Shown here: in pieces, positions 25,780-34,338 of the stretch
Numbering within the stretch: position 1 is the stretch's first letter
How the letters are laid out: the number at the start of each line of letters is the position of its first letter
DNA from: Cupriavidus sp. AU9028
Lineage (GTDB): Bacteria; Pseudomonadota; Gammaproteobacteria; Burkholderiales; Burkholderiaceae
Reading direction: 5' to 3'
Length of the DNA stretch: 64,000 nt
NCBI RefSeq assembly: GCF_019795295.1
Contig: NZ_JAIMCG010000010.1
Coordinates: forward strand, 62,001 to 126,000
Program-made: the position numbers and the translations under genes
The notes under the pieces: model-generated
Database searches by the model: none
What the model was told of the DNA's origin: nothing
Seen by the model: only the letters and a program-made list of their open reading frames with translations

Positions 25780-27108
25780 TCAGCGCACCATGCAGGGGCG
25801 CTTGCTGTCGAACGTCCAGTTGGGAACCAGGTACTGCATCGCGATGGCATCGTCGCGGGCGCCCAGGCCATGCTGCAGATAGAGCTGATGCGCACGCTCC
25901 ACCGCATCCATGTCCAGTTCCACGCCAAGGCCCGGCGTATCCGGCAGCTGGATCTCGCCGTTCTCGATGCGCAGCGGATTGCGCGACAGCGCCTGACCGT
26001 CCTGCCAGATCCAGTGGGTATCGAGCGCGGTGACGCGACCGGGCGCGGCGGCGCCCACATGGGTGAACATCGCCAGCGAGATATCGAAGTGGTTGTTCGA
26101 GTGCGAGCCCCAGGTCAGGCCGAAGGCCTGGCAGATCTGCGCTACCCGCACCGAGCCCTGCATGGTCCAGAAGTGCGGGTCGGCCAGCGGAATGTCCACC
26201 GATTGCAGCGACAGCGCATGTGCCATCTGGCGCCAGTCGGTGGCAATCATGTTGGTCGCCGTCGGCAGCCCCGTGGCGCGACGGAATTCGGCCATGACCT
26301 CGCGGCCGGAATAGCCGCCTTCGGCCCCGCAAGGATCCTCCGCATAGGCGACCAGGCCCTGCATCTCCCGGCCGAGGCGAATCGCGTCCTTGAGCAGCCA
26401 CCCGCCATTCGGATCGAGCGTGACGCGTGCCTCCGGGAAGCGCTCGTGCAGCGCACGGATCGCCTCCACTTCCTCGTCGCCGCTGAGCACACCGCCCTTG
26501 AGCTTGAAGTCCTGGAAGCCATAGCGCTTCTGCGCAGCTTCGGCCAGGCGCACGATCGCTTCCGGCGTCATCGCCTCTTCGTGGCGCAGGCGCAGCCAGT
26601 CGTCCTCGGCATCGGGGGCGCTGTCGTACGGCAGATCGGTGCGATTGCGGTCGCCGACATAGAACAGGTACCCCAGCATCGGCACGGCGTTGCGCTGGAT
26701 GCCTTCGCCGAGCAGCGCGGCGACCGGCACGCCCAGATTCTGGCCCAGCAGGTCCAGCAGCGCCGATTCGGCCGCCGTCACCGCATGGATCGCCACGCGC
26801 AGATCGAACGTCTGCAGTCCCCGGCCGCCGCTGTCGCGGTTCTCGAAGGCGCTGCGCATCCGGTTCAGGATGGTGTTGTACTGGCCCAGAGGCTGTCCGA
26901 CGATCAGGTCACGCGCATCTTCCAGCGTCTGGCGAATCTTCTCTCCACCGGGCACTTCGCCTACGCCCACCCGGCCGCTGTTATCGGTAAGGATCAGCAG
27001 GTTGCGAGTGAAGAAGGGGGCGTGGGCGCCACTGAGGTTCAGCAGCATGGAGTCGCGGCCGGCAACCGGAACCACGCGCATTTCACTTACCGTCGGCAAT
27101 CCTGTCAT
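25780..27108 (-). CDS. gudD: D-glucarate dehydratase
   Basis: A 442-residue enolase-superfamily enzyme (E. coli GudD is 446). Active-site residues visible: K202 and K204 in FKLKGG, D232 and N234 in LDPNGGW, E257 in AEDP, N286 in PTATNM, and H336 in SHSNNHFD, all in GudD register. It dehydrates D-glucarate (and usually L-idarate) to 5-keto-4-deoxyglucarate. SD AGGAAG precedes the ATG. Two LacI-type operators lie upstream, and a LacI regulator and a Bug receptor flank it. The next enzymes of the pathway (kdgD/garL type) are not in the window. Confidence 0.92.
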   Translation of the reverse strand: MTGLPTVSEMRVVPVAGRDSMLLNLSGAHAPFFTRNLLILTDNSGRVGVGEVPGGEKIRQTLEDARDLIVGQPLGQYNTILNRMRSAFENRDSGGRGLQTFDLRVAIHAVTAAESALLDLLGQNLGVPVAALLGEGIQRNAVPMLGYLFYVGDRNRTDLPYDSAPDAEDDWLRLRHEEAMTPEAIVRLAEAAQKRYGFQDFKLKGGVLSGDEEVEAIRALHERFPEARVTLDPNGGWLLKDAIRLGREMQGLVAYAEDPCGAEGGYSGREVMAEFRRATGLPTATNMIATDWRQMAHALSLQSVDIPLADPHFWTMQGSVRVAQICQAFGLTWGSHSNNHFDISLAMFTHVGAAAPGRVTALDTHWIWQDGQALSRNPLRIENGEIQLPDTPGLGVELDMDAVERAHQLYLQHGLGARDDAIAMQYLVPNWTFDSKRPCMVR

Positions 27109-27150
27109 TTGTACGTCTTCCTGGAACTGATGAGGCTGTCAGGCTATGAG

Positions 27151-27164
27151 TGTTATCGATAACA
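27151..27164. promoter_or_regulatory. LacI-type operator O1 upstream of gudD
   Basis: TGTTATCGATAACA is a perfect 14-bp palindrome with the central CG typical of LacI/GalR-family operators, 43 bp upstream of the gudD start. It resembles GntR (gluconate) operators. Binding by the adjacent LacI-family protein is inferred. Confidence 0.85.
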
Positions 27165-27270
27165 AGCGCCTCGAAAAAAAATCTGCCGGCCCTGCCCGCC
27201 ACGCCGTTGCAATGCCTGACAGCACCGCAACGCTTGCTGGTCACTCCGACGCAGCGTCGGCGCCCGGAAA

Positions 27271-27284
27271 TGATATCGATAACA
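27271..27284. promoter_or_regulatory. LacI-type operator O2
   Basis: TGATATCGATAACA matches O1 at 12 of 14 positions. Centre-to-centre distance from O1 is 120 bp, compatible with looping. The flanking GATATCGATAACATCGATG adds further ATCGAT symmetry. Confidence 0.75.
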
Positions 27285-27357
27285 TCGATGTCGCTCACAT
27301 CTTGATACGGGGCGGCGCAAATGTCGACCTAGGACTTTCCCCGAGGCGCTGCGGGGG

Positions 27358-28359
27358 TCAGGCGCTGCTGCGCTGCACCAGGTGAAAACCGATGTCGACC
27401 ACCGGTTCGGCAATGGGGACGCCCTCGGCCCGGGCCACGATCAGCTCGGCCGCAAGCTCGCCGATGCGCGTGCCGTCGATGCGCACCGTGGTCAGCGGAG
27501 GAGGGGCGTCCTTGGCGAACTCCTGGTCGCCCAGCCCGACCACCGCAAGCTTGCCCGGCACCGCGATGCCGCGATGCTGCGCCTCGATCAATGCGCCCAG
27601 CGCCAGCGTATCCGAGCTGCAGAACACCGCAGTGACATCCGGCGCGCGCGTCAGCACGTCCACCAGTCCCCGGCGCCCCGAACCGATCGTGCTCGGCGCA
27701 TCGCAGTAGTAAATCGTTACCGGGGGCAGTCCCAGCGCTTCGGCGCGCTGGCGGAACCCGGCGATCCGGCTGCGTGCCCGGGTATCGTCCGCGCTGACGA
27801 TGGCCACCTTGCGATGGCCGGCATCGTGGAAGTACTGCACCACCGTTTCACCGATGGAGAAGTGCGAGAAACCGACCAGCATGTCGATCGGGGAGCTCGA
27901 ATAGTCCCAGGTCTCGACCACCGGAATCCGCGACGCCTGCAATGACTTGCGGCCCTCCGGCGACGCCGTCATGCCGATCATCACGATGCCGTCCGGACGC
28001 CGCTGGATCACGGCCTTCAGCAGCGACGCCTCCTGTCCGGCGTCGTAGCCGGTTCGGCCGATCATCAACTGATAGCCATGGCGGTTCAGCGAGCGGTCCA
28101 GCGATTCGATCATCTCCTGGAATACCGGACCCACCAGCGTGGGCAGCAGCGCGGCGACCAGCCGGGCACGCGACAGGCGCAGGCCGCTCGCCATGGCGTT
28201 GGGCACATAGCTGAGGCGGTCCACCGCATCCTGGACGCGCTTGAGCGTCTCCGGGCTGAGCTTTTCCGGCGTGTTCAACGCGCGCGACACGGTCATGGCG
28301 GAAACGCCGGCTAGGCGCGCCACGTCCTGGACAGTGAAAGGCTTCCCCGAGTTGCTCAC
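27358..28359 (-). CDS. LacI-family transcriptional regulator of sugar-acid use
   Basis: A 333-residue LacI/GalR repressor. HTH at residues 8-30 (FTVQDVARLAGVSAMTVSRALNTPEKLS), hinge LSYVPNAMASGLR, then a periplasmic-binding-protein-like core with the GntR-type QEMIESLDRSLNRHGYQLMIGRTGYD and the C-terminal IGELAAELIVARAEG. It most resembles GntR-type gluconate/sugar-acid repressors. It is upstream of gudD on the same strand, separated by 249 bp that hold two palindromic operators. Likely effector: glucarate or a related acid (inferred). Confidence 0.9.
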   Translation of the reverse strand: MSNSGKPFTVQDVARLAGVSAMTVSRALNTPEKLSPETLKRVQDAVDRLSYVPNAMASGLRLSRARLVAALLPTLVGPVFQEMIESLDRSLNRHGYQLMIGRTGYDAGQEASLLKAVIQRRPDGIVMIGMTASPEGRKSLQASRIPVVETWDYSSSPIDMLVGFSHFSIGETVVQYFHDAGHRKVAIVSADDTRARSRIAGFRQRAEALGLPPVTIYYCDAPSTIGSGRRGLVDVLTRAPDVTAVFCSSDTLALGALIEAQHRGIAVPGKLAVVGLGDQEFAKDAPPPLTTVRIDGTRIGELAAELIVARAEGVPIAEPVVDIGFHLVQRSSA

Positions 28360-28433
28360 GACTTACCCTGTGCGATCGAAGCTGGGAAGGTAGCACACTG
28401 CCTTCGATCCCTGCATGCCGGCCATCGCCACCG

Positions 28434-29852
28434 TCAACTCGGCGCGCCCGGGCCGGCGGGCGAGCGCGGTCCGGTCTGGGCCGCCGACCACAACGGCAGC
28501 CGGATGCCAGCGATGGTGCCGTGCGCGGTATCCTCGCGGTTCGCCAGGAACGCCTCGCCGCCGTGCTTCTGCACCAGCGCCCGCACGATGGCCAGCCCCA
28601 GCCCATTGCCCTCGCTGGCGTTGCCGTCGGCGCGGAAGAACCGGTCGAACACGCGCGGCAGCGCTGCGGGATCGACGCCGGGGCCGGTGTCGCGCACGTC
28701 AATGCAAGCGGTCCGGCCGCTGGCGTAGACGCGCACGTCGATCACCGCGCCATGCCCGGCATACTTGATCGCGTTGTCGACCAGATTGCTGAGCGCGGTA
28801 CGCAGGTCGGCGGCGTTCGCTTCCACCTGCAGCGGCTCCAGCCGATCGACGCCCAGATCGATGCCCTGTGCTGCCGCGCAGGGAAGATGCGCTTCGATGA
28901 CATCCGCCACCACCTCGGCAATCGGCACTGGCCGCTGCTGGTTGCCGTCCAGCGGCGCGTCCGCACGGGCCAGCCGCAGCAGTTGCGCCACCAGCCGCGC
29001 GGTGCGGGCAATATCCTGACGCAGCGCCTGGAACTCACGCAGGCTCTGCGGCTCGGCGAGCGTGCGGCCGAGATTGTCCGCCTGGATCTGCAGCGCGGTC
29101 AGCGGGCTGCGCAGCTCATGCGCGGCATCGGCGATGAACATCTTCTCCGCCTGCACCGACTGCGACAGCCGCTCGATCATGGCGTTGATCGAGGTCACCA
29201 GCGGCAGGATCTCGCGCGGCACCTTGTCGGTGGGCAGGGTATCGAGCCGGGCGAGATCGAGCTGCGCGGCCCGCTCGCCGAGCTCGCCCACGCGCCGGAA
29301 CATGCGCCGTACCGTCACGACGATGGCCAGCCACGCCAGAGGAATCATCACGAGCGCAGGCGCCGCGCTGGCGATTGCCGCATCCATGGCGATGCGCTTG
29401 CGCGACGTGTCGCGCTGGGAGACGTGGATCGCCCAGTCCGGTCCGGTCACGGCATAGACGCGCCAGCGTTCCTCGTCCACCAGCTGCGTGGAGAACCCAT
29501 CGGGCGTCTCCCTCGGCAGGCGTACCGGTTGCTCGGCGCCGGGCCGCAACTGCTCGTCATCGTGCAGCCACACCTGGACCACGACACCGTCCGGCGCGTT
29601 GCGGTAGATGTACGGCGTGACCGGGGCCACTGGCAACTCCTCGCTGACCCGGCTGGCGACTTCCTGCAGGCGCCGGTCCAGCAGCTGGTGCACCTGCGAT
29701 ACCGCGAGAACGAAGCCCGACGCGGTATGCGCGAGCGCCACCACCGCGATGACGGCACTGAGCGCGACGCTGAGCTTGACGATCAGCGACGGATTCCGAC
29801 CCCACGCGCCATGACGCGCGGAAAGGGTAGTCGGGCGAGACGTGCTTGTCAT
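28434..29852 (-). CDS. Sensor histidine kinase, QseC/TctE-like
   Basis: A 472-residue kinase. TM1 about residues 24-50, periplasmic 2CSK_N-like sensor to ~150, TM2 about 155-178, HAMP, then the H box FIADAAHELRSPLTAL with His245. N box NLVDNAIKYA, G1 DTGPGV and G2 GNGLGLAIV follow. It is second after its response regulator gene on the same strand, with a 45-bp gap. Regulators of this class control quorum or tricarboxylate functions, but the stimulus cannot be read from the sequence; proximity to the Bug receptor makes carboxylate sensing possible. Confidence 0.87.
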   Translation of the reverse strand: MTSTSRPTTLSARHGAWGRNPSLIVKLSVALSAVIAVVALAHTASGFVLAVSQVHQLLDRRLQEVASRVSEELPVAPVTPYIYRNAPDGVVVQVWLHDDEQLRPGAEQPVRLPRETPDGFSTQLVDEERWRVYAVTGPDWAIHVSQRDTSRKRIAMDAAIASAAPALVMIPLAWLAIVVTVRRMFRRVGELGERAAQLDLARLDTLPTDKVPREILPLVTSINAMIERLSQSVQAEKMFIADAAHELRSPLTALQIQADNLGRTLAEPQSLREFQALRQDIARTARLVAQLLRLARADAPLDGNQQRPVPIAEVVADVIEAHLPCAAAQGIDLGVDRLEPLQVEANAADLRTALSNLVDNAIKYAGHGAVIDVRVYASGRTACIDVRDTGPGVDPAALPRVFDRFFRADGNASEGNGLGLAIVRALVQKHGGEAFLANREDTAHGTIAGIRLPLWSAAQTGPRSPAGPGAPS

Positions 29853-29897
29853 GGTGGCCTCCGTGCTGGCCGGTGTGCGGGTCCGAAGGTGCCCGCG

Positions 29898-30614
29898 TCA
29901 GTCTGGCGGGCTCCCTGCCGCGATACCGGTTGCCGCGGGCCCAGGGTCGGGGCCGGCTGCCAGCACGGTCCAACCCAGGCCGCGCACGTTGCGGATCGCG
30001 GCGGCTCCGAACTTCTTGCGCACGGAGTAGATCAGCACGTCCACGGCATTGCTTTCCACTTCCTGGCCCCAGCCGTAGATCTTTTCTTCCAGCTGCCCGC
30101 GCGACAGGATCGTTCCCGGACGCTCCAGCAGCGCCAGCATCAGCGCGAACTCACGGGCGGACAACGTCTCGGTATGGCCGGCCACCGTCAGCGTACGGGT
30201 ATCGAGATTCAGGCGCACATGGTCGTTGCCAAGCGTCGACGTCGCGTAGCCGGCCTTGCGCCGCAGCACGGCACGGATGCGCGCCAGCAGCTCCGGCACC
30301 TCGAACGGCTTCGGTACATAGTCGTCGGCGCCGGCATCGAGTCCGTGCACCCGGCTATCGAGGTCATCGTGCGCGGTCAGGATCAGCAGGGGCGTCTGGT
30401 TGCCGCGGGCACGCAGCCTCTGCAGCACCTGGGCCCCGTCCATCCGTGGCAGCGACAGGTCGAGCAGGATCACCGTGTACGCACTCTCGGCAGCGGCGCG
30501 GTCGCCCGCGACGCCGTCGCGCACCCAATCCACGCTGCATTGCAGGTTCTCCTTGAGCGCGCGCATCAGGCTCGTACCGATTTGAAGGTCGTCTTCGATC
30601 AGCAGGATGCGCAT
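29898..30614 (-). CDS. OmpR-family response regulator, QseB-like
   Basis: A 238-residue response regulator. Receiver residues E7/D8/D9, phospho-acceptor D52 (ILLDLSLPRMDG), T in LILTA and K in YVPKPF. The winged helix ends VDVLIYSVRKKFGAAAIRNVRGLGWTVL, the QseB/PmrA pattern. Start chosen at 30614 (MRILLIEDD); an in-frame ATG five codons earlier is also possible. The C-terminus is extended by a Pro/Ala/Gly tail of ~20 residues beyond the usual end. It precedes the sensor kinase gene. Confidence 0.87.
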   Translation of the reverse strand: MRILLIEDDLQIGTSLMRALKENLQCSVDWVRDGVAGDRAAAESAYTVILLDLSLPRMDGAQVLQRLRARGNQTPLLILTAHDDLDSRVHGLDAGADDYVPKPFEVPELLARIRAVLRRKAGYATSTLGNDHVRLNLDTRTLTVAGHTETLSAREFALMLALLERPGTILSRGQLEEKIYGWGQEVESNAVDVLIYSVRKKFGAAAIRNVRGLGWTVLAAGPDPGPAATGIAAGSPPD

Positions 30615-30949
30615 GGCCAGCTCGTGCAATCTCGTTGTGCGGCGGATTTCCCCCGCGGTCAGAAGAAGCGGGCCGGGCGTCGCTACTGCGCCGCTACCGC
30701 TTCCAGTTGGCTTATACCGCCGCCGACGAGAACGGGGAAGTAATGCTTACCCCCGCATCGGGAGCCGCAGCACTGGCACCCGCGTGAAGTTCGACGCGCA
30801 GTGCGCGAAAGGGCACCGCCGCAGCCGATATGGCGGCACGCCGTCGTGTCCACTATCGAAAGGTAGTTGCCTTTTTCCGATAGGTCGCCTCGCTCCCGGT
30901 ATCAGACTTCGTCCTGTTCGGGCGCTGCCCGGCGATTCCCTCCATGTTT

Positions 30950-30977
30950 GATCCGCCCTCGGGCGGATCTTTTTTTT
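30950..30977 (+). terminator. Strong rho-independent terminator with no upstream gene
   Basis: GATCCGCC, loop CTCG, GGCGGATC followed by eight T. It points rightward, but the nearest upstream gene (response regulator) is on the other strand and starts 336 bp away. It therefore ends an unannotated transcript, perhaps a small RNA, or protects the secretion locus from read-through. Confidence 0.9.
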
Positions 30978-31251
30978 GTGTTTCGGGGATGAGACGGTCG
31001 GTCAGGAAGCCGCCGCACGGCGTGCCAAAAGGTGCGGCGCGAGCGGCACAGAAGTACGCAAACTGGTGGGCCGGGGCAAAGAAGTTATAAAAAAATTCCG
31101 AAGACTTTCTCGTAAAGATAAGAGTGATCCCTCAAATCCTCAAAGTTCAGCCGAGAAGTGTTTTGATATGCCTCGGCCGTTCAGCGCCGGTCCTCAGACG
31201 CGAGTTGCTCGCGGCATGACAAAGGACTCGGACAGACCCTCAAGGGGACTG

Positions 31252-31279
31252 GCCCGCGAAGGCGATGCGCTTCGCGGGC
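31252..31279 (+). other. 10-bp perfect stem-loop in the leader of the AraC activator gene
   Basis: GCCCGCGAAG, loop GCGATGCG, CTTCGCGGGC. No T tract follows, so it is not a classical terminator. It lies 97 bp before the activator's ATG and two further small dyads follow it. It may be leader RNA structure or a binding site. Confidence 0.5.
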
Positions 31280-31376
31280 AGTGCGCGACGGCATGACTTT
31301 CAGGTCATCACCGGATCGGTGATCCATCCGGCCGATGGAATGATGCAGCCAATGAGCACGAGTGTTCGAGGGAAAG

Positions 31377-32102
31377 ATGGGGGCAGTCAAGCTAATGGTC
31401 TTCAGCCGTTCGGGAAGGGTCGAATGCAACGGCGACACACACGAGATCCCGGCGTTCAGCCTGGTCTTCACCGGCGGAAACGCCGCCGCGGTTCCAGCCC
31501 GCGACGGCATCGATACCTATGTCTTCCATTCGGGGGACTTCCAGGACATCTACAAGGAGTTGCATGAGCTGGCGGGCCGCTATCGGCGCGGCACGCAGTT
31601 CTGGCGAGAGCCGGTGAAGCGGATCTCGGTCCCCGAGGAGACCATCCATGTGATCCGGCACCTCGGCGCCGCCGAGCCGCGCGCGATGCTGCGCTTTGCC
31701 TATGTCTATTGCATGGGTACCGAGCCGGAGTATTTCTCGCGGTTGTTGCATCAGCTCATCGACAGCAGCCGCGACTTCTTCGAGTTCATCGAGGAGAACA
31801 GCATGAGCGCGTGGCCGGTGACCCAGTACGCCAAGGCCCTTGGCATCCCGGTGCGCAAGCTCAACGTGATGTTCTACGAGAAGTTCGGCGTGTCGGCCAA
31901 GAACTGGCTGCTGGAGCGACGGCTCCAGCGTGCGCGGGAACTGCTGCTGCTGACGTCGATGAAGGTGACCGACATCGCGCAGGAGTGCGGATTCAACAGC
32001 CACGCGCACTTCAGCGTCAGCTTCCGCCGGCGCTACGAGGCCAGCCCCCGGCTGCTGCGGCAACATCATCAGGGCATCAACGATGCCGACAACGAGGAAT
32101 AG
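31377..32102 (+). CDS. AraC-family activator of the type III secretion locus
   Basis: A 241-residue AraC/XylS protein. The ATG at 31377 has SD GAGGGAAAG; a GTG at 31362 is less likely. The N-terminal ~130 residues form an effector/partner domain of unknown ligand. The C-terminal two-HTH domain (about 140-232) includes VTQYAKALGIPVRKLNVMFYEKFGVSAKNWL and MKVTDIAQECGFNSHAHFSVSFRRRYEASPR, the second matching the family signature. Similar regulators (ExsA, MxiE, InvF, BsaN) drive T3SS operons, sometimes together with a chaperone co-activator. It ends six bases before sctF. Direct activation of the locus is inferred from position. Confidence 0.85.
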   Translation: MGAVKLMVFSRSGRVECNGDTHEIPAFSLVFTGGNAAAVPARDGIDTYVFHSGDFQDIYKELHELAGRYRRGTQFWREPVKRISVPEETIHVIRHLGAAEPRAMLRFAYVYCMGTEPEYFSRLLHQLIDSSRDFFEFIEENSMSAWPVTQYAKALGIPVRKLNVMFYEKFGVSAKNWLLERRLQRARELLLLTSMKVTDIAQECGFNSHAHFSVSFRRRYEASPRLLRQHHQGINDADNEE

Positions 32103-32107
32103 GCGTC

Positions 32108-32329
32108 ATGGATTGGAACGGGGCCATCGAGGCCATCAACAATGAAGTCGGCAAGACTTCGCGCGCCGCACTCGAGGCGCTGCAGAAGGCCGCTGCTTCG
32201 GGCGAGTCGGTCGACTTTCTCGCCGCCCAGGCGGCATCGGCGAACTACACCAACGTGATGTCGCTGCAGAGTGCCGTGCTGAAGATGCTGCACGACCTGT
32301 CGACCGGCATCATCGCGAAGATCTCATGA
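32108..32329 (+). CDS. sctF: T3SS needle subunit SctF (SsaG/EscF type)
   Basis: A 73-residue protein beginning MDWNGAIEAINNEVG. Two helices with a short turn and the C-terminal KMLHDLSTGIIAKIS closely resemble the C-terminus of Salmonella SsaG (…SGIIAKI), the part that lines needle polymers. Length equals EscF/SsaG (71-73) and no signal peptide is present, as expected for a T3SS-exported early substrate. It starts six bases after the activator gene and its TGA overlaps the next ATG by 4 bp. SctF polymerises into the extracellular needle. Confidence 0.9.
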   Translation: MDWNGAIEAINNEVGKTSRAALEALQKAAASGESVDFLAAQAASANYTNVMSLQSAVLKMLHDLSTGIIAKIS

Positions 32330-32634
32330 ACGAACTGCCCCGCGAGACGCGCCGCCTGCTGGTCGAACTGGCCTTCGTTGCTGGCAATCAGCGGCTGCTC
32401 GGCGAGATGCCCGCCTTCATCCGTGCCATTCCCCTGCTGGTCGCCGACCTGCGCGATCGCGAGATCTGTCTTGCGTACCTGTACATGCGCAGCGGCGACC
32501 TGACCCAGGCCATGGCGTGCCTTGGCACGCGCGACGATCCCGCAGCCGTCCTGATGACAGCGCTGATATCGGCATTCGGCACCCCATCTTCCTGCGCCCG
32601 CGTCGTCAATGCGGGCAAGCCAACCCGTCACTAG
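32326..32634 (+). CDS. Needle-protein co-chaperone, EscG/YscG/SsaH family
   Basis: A 102-residue helical protein. The RRLLVELAFVAGNQRLLGEMPAF start and LAYLYMRSGDLTQAMACL block (a TPR-like helix pair at about residues 45-65) fit the YscG/SsaH co-chaperones that, with an SsaE/YscE partner, keep the needle subunit unpolymerised in the cytoplasm. Position directly after sctF and length match ssaH in SPI-2. The partner candidate is the ssaE-like gene at 50218. Its last ~20 residues diverge from family. Confidence 0.72.
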   Translation: MNELPRETRRLLVELAFVAGNQRLLGEMPAFIRAIPLLVADLRDREICLAYLYMRSGDLTQAMACLGTRDDPAAVLMTALISAFGTPSSCARVVNAGKPTRH

Positions 32635-32643
32635 AGGTTTCGC

Positions 32644-32967
32644 ATGAATATCGATCCCACGTTCCTCCTCGATTCCCTGCCGCGCATGGGTCCGGCGACG
32701 GCCAGCCGGCAGGAGGTCGAAGCCTTCTCCGCCGCGATGTCGGCGGCGGCGCGCAAGCCCGAGCAGACCGTCGTCGAGACGATCGGCAAGCTGGAGAGCG
32801 GCGCGGACCGCGGCATTGCCCAGGTGTTGCAGGGTGGCCCGCTGGACGCCGAAGCCGTCTCCATGCTGCAACGCAAGCTGCTGGAGCAGCGCACCGAGAC
32901 CGACCTCATCGCAAAGGTGGCTGGCGTGTTCTCCCAGGCCCTGACAAAGCTGACATCGCTCCAATGA
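32644..32967 (+). CDS. sctI: T3SS inner rod protein SctI
   Basis: A 107-residue protein in the YscI/SsaI/PrgJ position. The C-terminal half (SMLQRKLLEQRTETDLIAKVAGVFSQALTKLTSLQ) has the amphipathic helix and TxLIxKVxGxxxxxxxxL pattern of rod proteins, which is the best-conserved part. SD AGAGG precedes the ATG. Its TGA overlaps the sctJ ATG (ATGA). SctI forms the inner rod joining the needle to the export apparatus. Confidence 0.85.
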   Translation: MNIDPTFLLDSLPRMGPATASRQEVEAFSAAMSAAARKPEQTVVETIGKLESGADRGIAQVLQGGPLDAEAVSMLQRKLLEQRTETDLIAKVAGVFSQALTKLTSLQ

Positions 32968-33704
32968 CATCCCTGAAGTCCACCGGCCTGGCCGCGCTGG
33001 CCGCGCTCCTGCTCGCGGGTTGCAAGATCACCCTCTACTCCAACGTCGGCGAGGCCGAGGCCAACCAGATGCTCGCACTGCTGATGCTGCGCGATATCCC
33101 GGCGGAGAAAGTCGTGGAGAAGGGCGGCGTGGTCACGCTGCGCGTGGAGAAGGGCGAGTTCATCAACGCCGTCGAAGTGCTGCGGCAGAACGGCTTTCCG
33201 CAGAACAAGCGCCTGGGCATGGGCGACCTGTTCCCCTCCAACCAGCTCGTCACCTCCCCTGCGCAGGAGCGCGCGAAGATGCAGCTGCTCAAGGAGCAGC
33301 AGCTGGAGGCGATGATCGCGGCGATGGATGGCGTGATCGAGGCAAGAGTGTCGATCGCGCAGAAGGTCGACGACAACGGCAAGCCGACCGGTGCACCCTC
33401 GGCGGCGGTATTCATCAAGTACTCGCCCCAGTTCAACCTGGGCAATCAGGAAGTGCAGATCCGCAGCCTGGTTCGCGACGGCATTCCGGACATCACCTCC
33501 GACCAGATCAGCGTGGTCATGCAGGCCGCCGATTACCGCTACCGGGCCGCGGCGCAGGAAGTGCCGGCCGCGGGCTGGACCAGATGGATCCAGGAGCGGC
33601 CGGCCGAGGCCGCCGGGCTGTCCGCGGCCGCAGTGGTGGGCCTGGCCATGCTCGCATGGCTGGGGACCGCGACCATGCGCCGCCGGAGGACGGGCCATGC
33701 GTGA
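32964..33704 (+). CDS. sctJ: T3SS inner-membrane ring lipoprotein SctJ
   Basis: A 246-residue YscJ/PrgK/SsaJ protein. Lipobox LLLAGC gives a lipidated Cys20. Two ring-building domains follow, with conserved LYSNVGEAEANQMLALLM, GFPQNKRLGMGDLFP and the second-domain VRSLVRDGIPDI-type segment. A transmembrane helix lies near the C-terminus (AAAVVGLAMLAWLGTATM) with a short positive cytoplasmic end. It overlaps sctI by 4 bp and sctK by 8 bp. It forms the inner ring of the basal body together with SctD. Confidence 0.95.
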   Translation: MTSLKSTGLAALAALLLAGCKITLYSNVGEAEANQMLALLMLRDIPAEKVVEKGGVVTLRVEKGEFINAVEVLRQNGFPQNKRLGMGDLFPSNQLVTSPAQERAKMQLLKEQQLEAMIAAMDGVIEARVSIAQKVDDNGKPTGAPSAAVFIKYSPQFNLGNQEVQIRSLVRDGIPDITSDQISVVMQAADYRYRAAAQEVPAAGWTRWIQERPAEAAGLSAAAVVGLAMLAWLGTATMRRRRTGHA

Positions 33705-34338
33705 CGCACCTGTTTCCAGCGAGGCGGTCCGCCCCGACAGCCTGGCCATCTGCCCGGCCGTGCAACGGTTGCACCGGCTCGCCTGGCGCCCAGGCGAGAC
33801 CATGCATGCCGCATGGTGGTCCTACCTGGGCCTGGACAACTGGCAAGACGACTATCGCCGGCACGCCGGATGCCGCCGGGCGCTCGACGCGCTGATCGTA
33901 CAGCGCCGGGGCTACCCGGACGGGCCGTTGCCAGCCGTGCTGACGGCGCAGCAGCGGCAGATGATGGCGCTGGAGCCGAGGCTGCCATCCCTGCTGCTCG
34001 CGCTCGGCGCGGTTGCGGCACGCCTGCCCGATTTGCTGCTGCTCGGCGAGTATCGCCGCCCACTGGCGGCCGAACTGGGCGGCGAAGGATGCGAGCAGCT
34101 GGCAGCGCTGGTGGGCGATGGCGGTAGGGCGCAACGGTTGCCCGCTCCCTCCGAGGTTCCCGGCTGGCTGCGCAGCATCGGCATGCGTTGGCTCGATGAG
34201 ACGCTGCGCGGCAGCGTGGTCTGGAGCGCGCTGGCTGTCTGCCTGCCCCCGCCCGATGCCGGCCCCGCGGCCAGCGTGTGGCCGCTTCCGGACCGCCCTG
34301 CCTTGCCAATGCTGATGCGCCTGGATCGACTGCTATGA
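33697..34338 (+). CDS. sctK: T3SS sorting-platform protein SctK
   Basis: A 213-residue soluble protein. Length, position between sctJ and sctL, and the pattern of an N-terminal PAVQRLHRLAWRPGETMHAAWW followed by a Leu-rich helical body fit the divergent YscK/OrgA/MxiK family. Primary-sequence conservation is weak, so the assignment leans on synteny. The ATG lies 8 bp inside sctJ and the stop overlaps sctL. SctK connects the cytoplasmic sorting platform to the basal body. Confidence 0.75.
   Translation: MRDAPVSSEAVRPDSLAICPAVQRLHRLAWRPGETMHAAWWSYLGLDNWQDDYRRHAGCRRALDALIVQRRGYPDGPLPAVLTAQQRQMMALEPRLPSLLLALGAVAARLPDLLLLGEYRRPLAAELGGEGCEQLAALVGDGGRAQRLPAPSEVPGWLRSIGMRWLDETLRGSVVWSALAVCLPPPDAGPAASVWPLPDRPALPMLMRLDRLL

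Larger units (their letters stand above)
30615..31376. other. 762-bp intergenic region between the two-component system and the T3SS activator
   Basis: No convincing protein-coding gene. Contents from left to right: a stretch with a CTATCG/CGATAG stem (about 30858-30888), a strong plus-strand terminator (30950-30977) with no gene before it, an AT-rich segment (about 31080-31165) that stands out from the GC-rich surroundings and is the likely promoter region of the secretion activator, and the dyads 31252-31279, 31293-31308 and 31308-31322 (TCACCG GAT CGGTGA). Confidence 0.6.

Noticed and set aside
30607-30951. 114-codon plus-strand frame ending just before the orphan terminator
   Set aside because: Arg/Pro/Ser-rich with no Shine-Dalgarno and it overlaps the response-regulator start; a non-coding transcript explains the terminator better.
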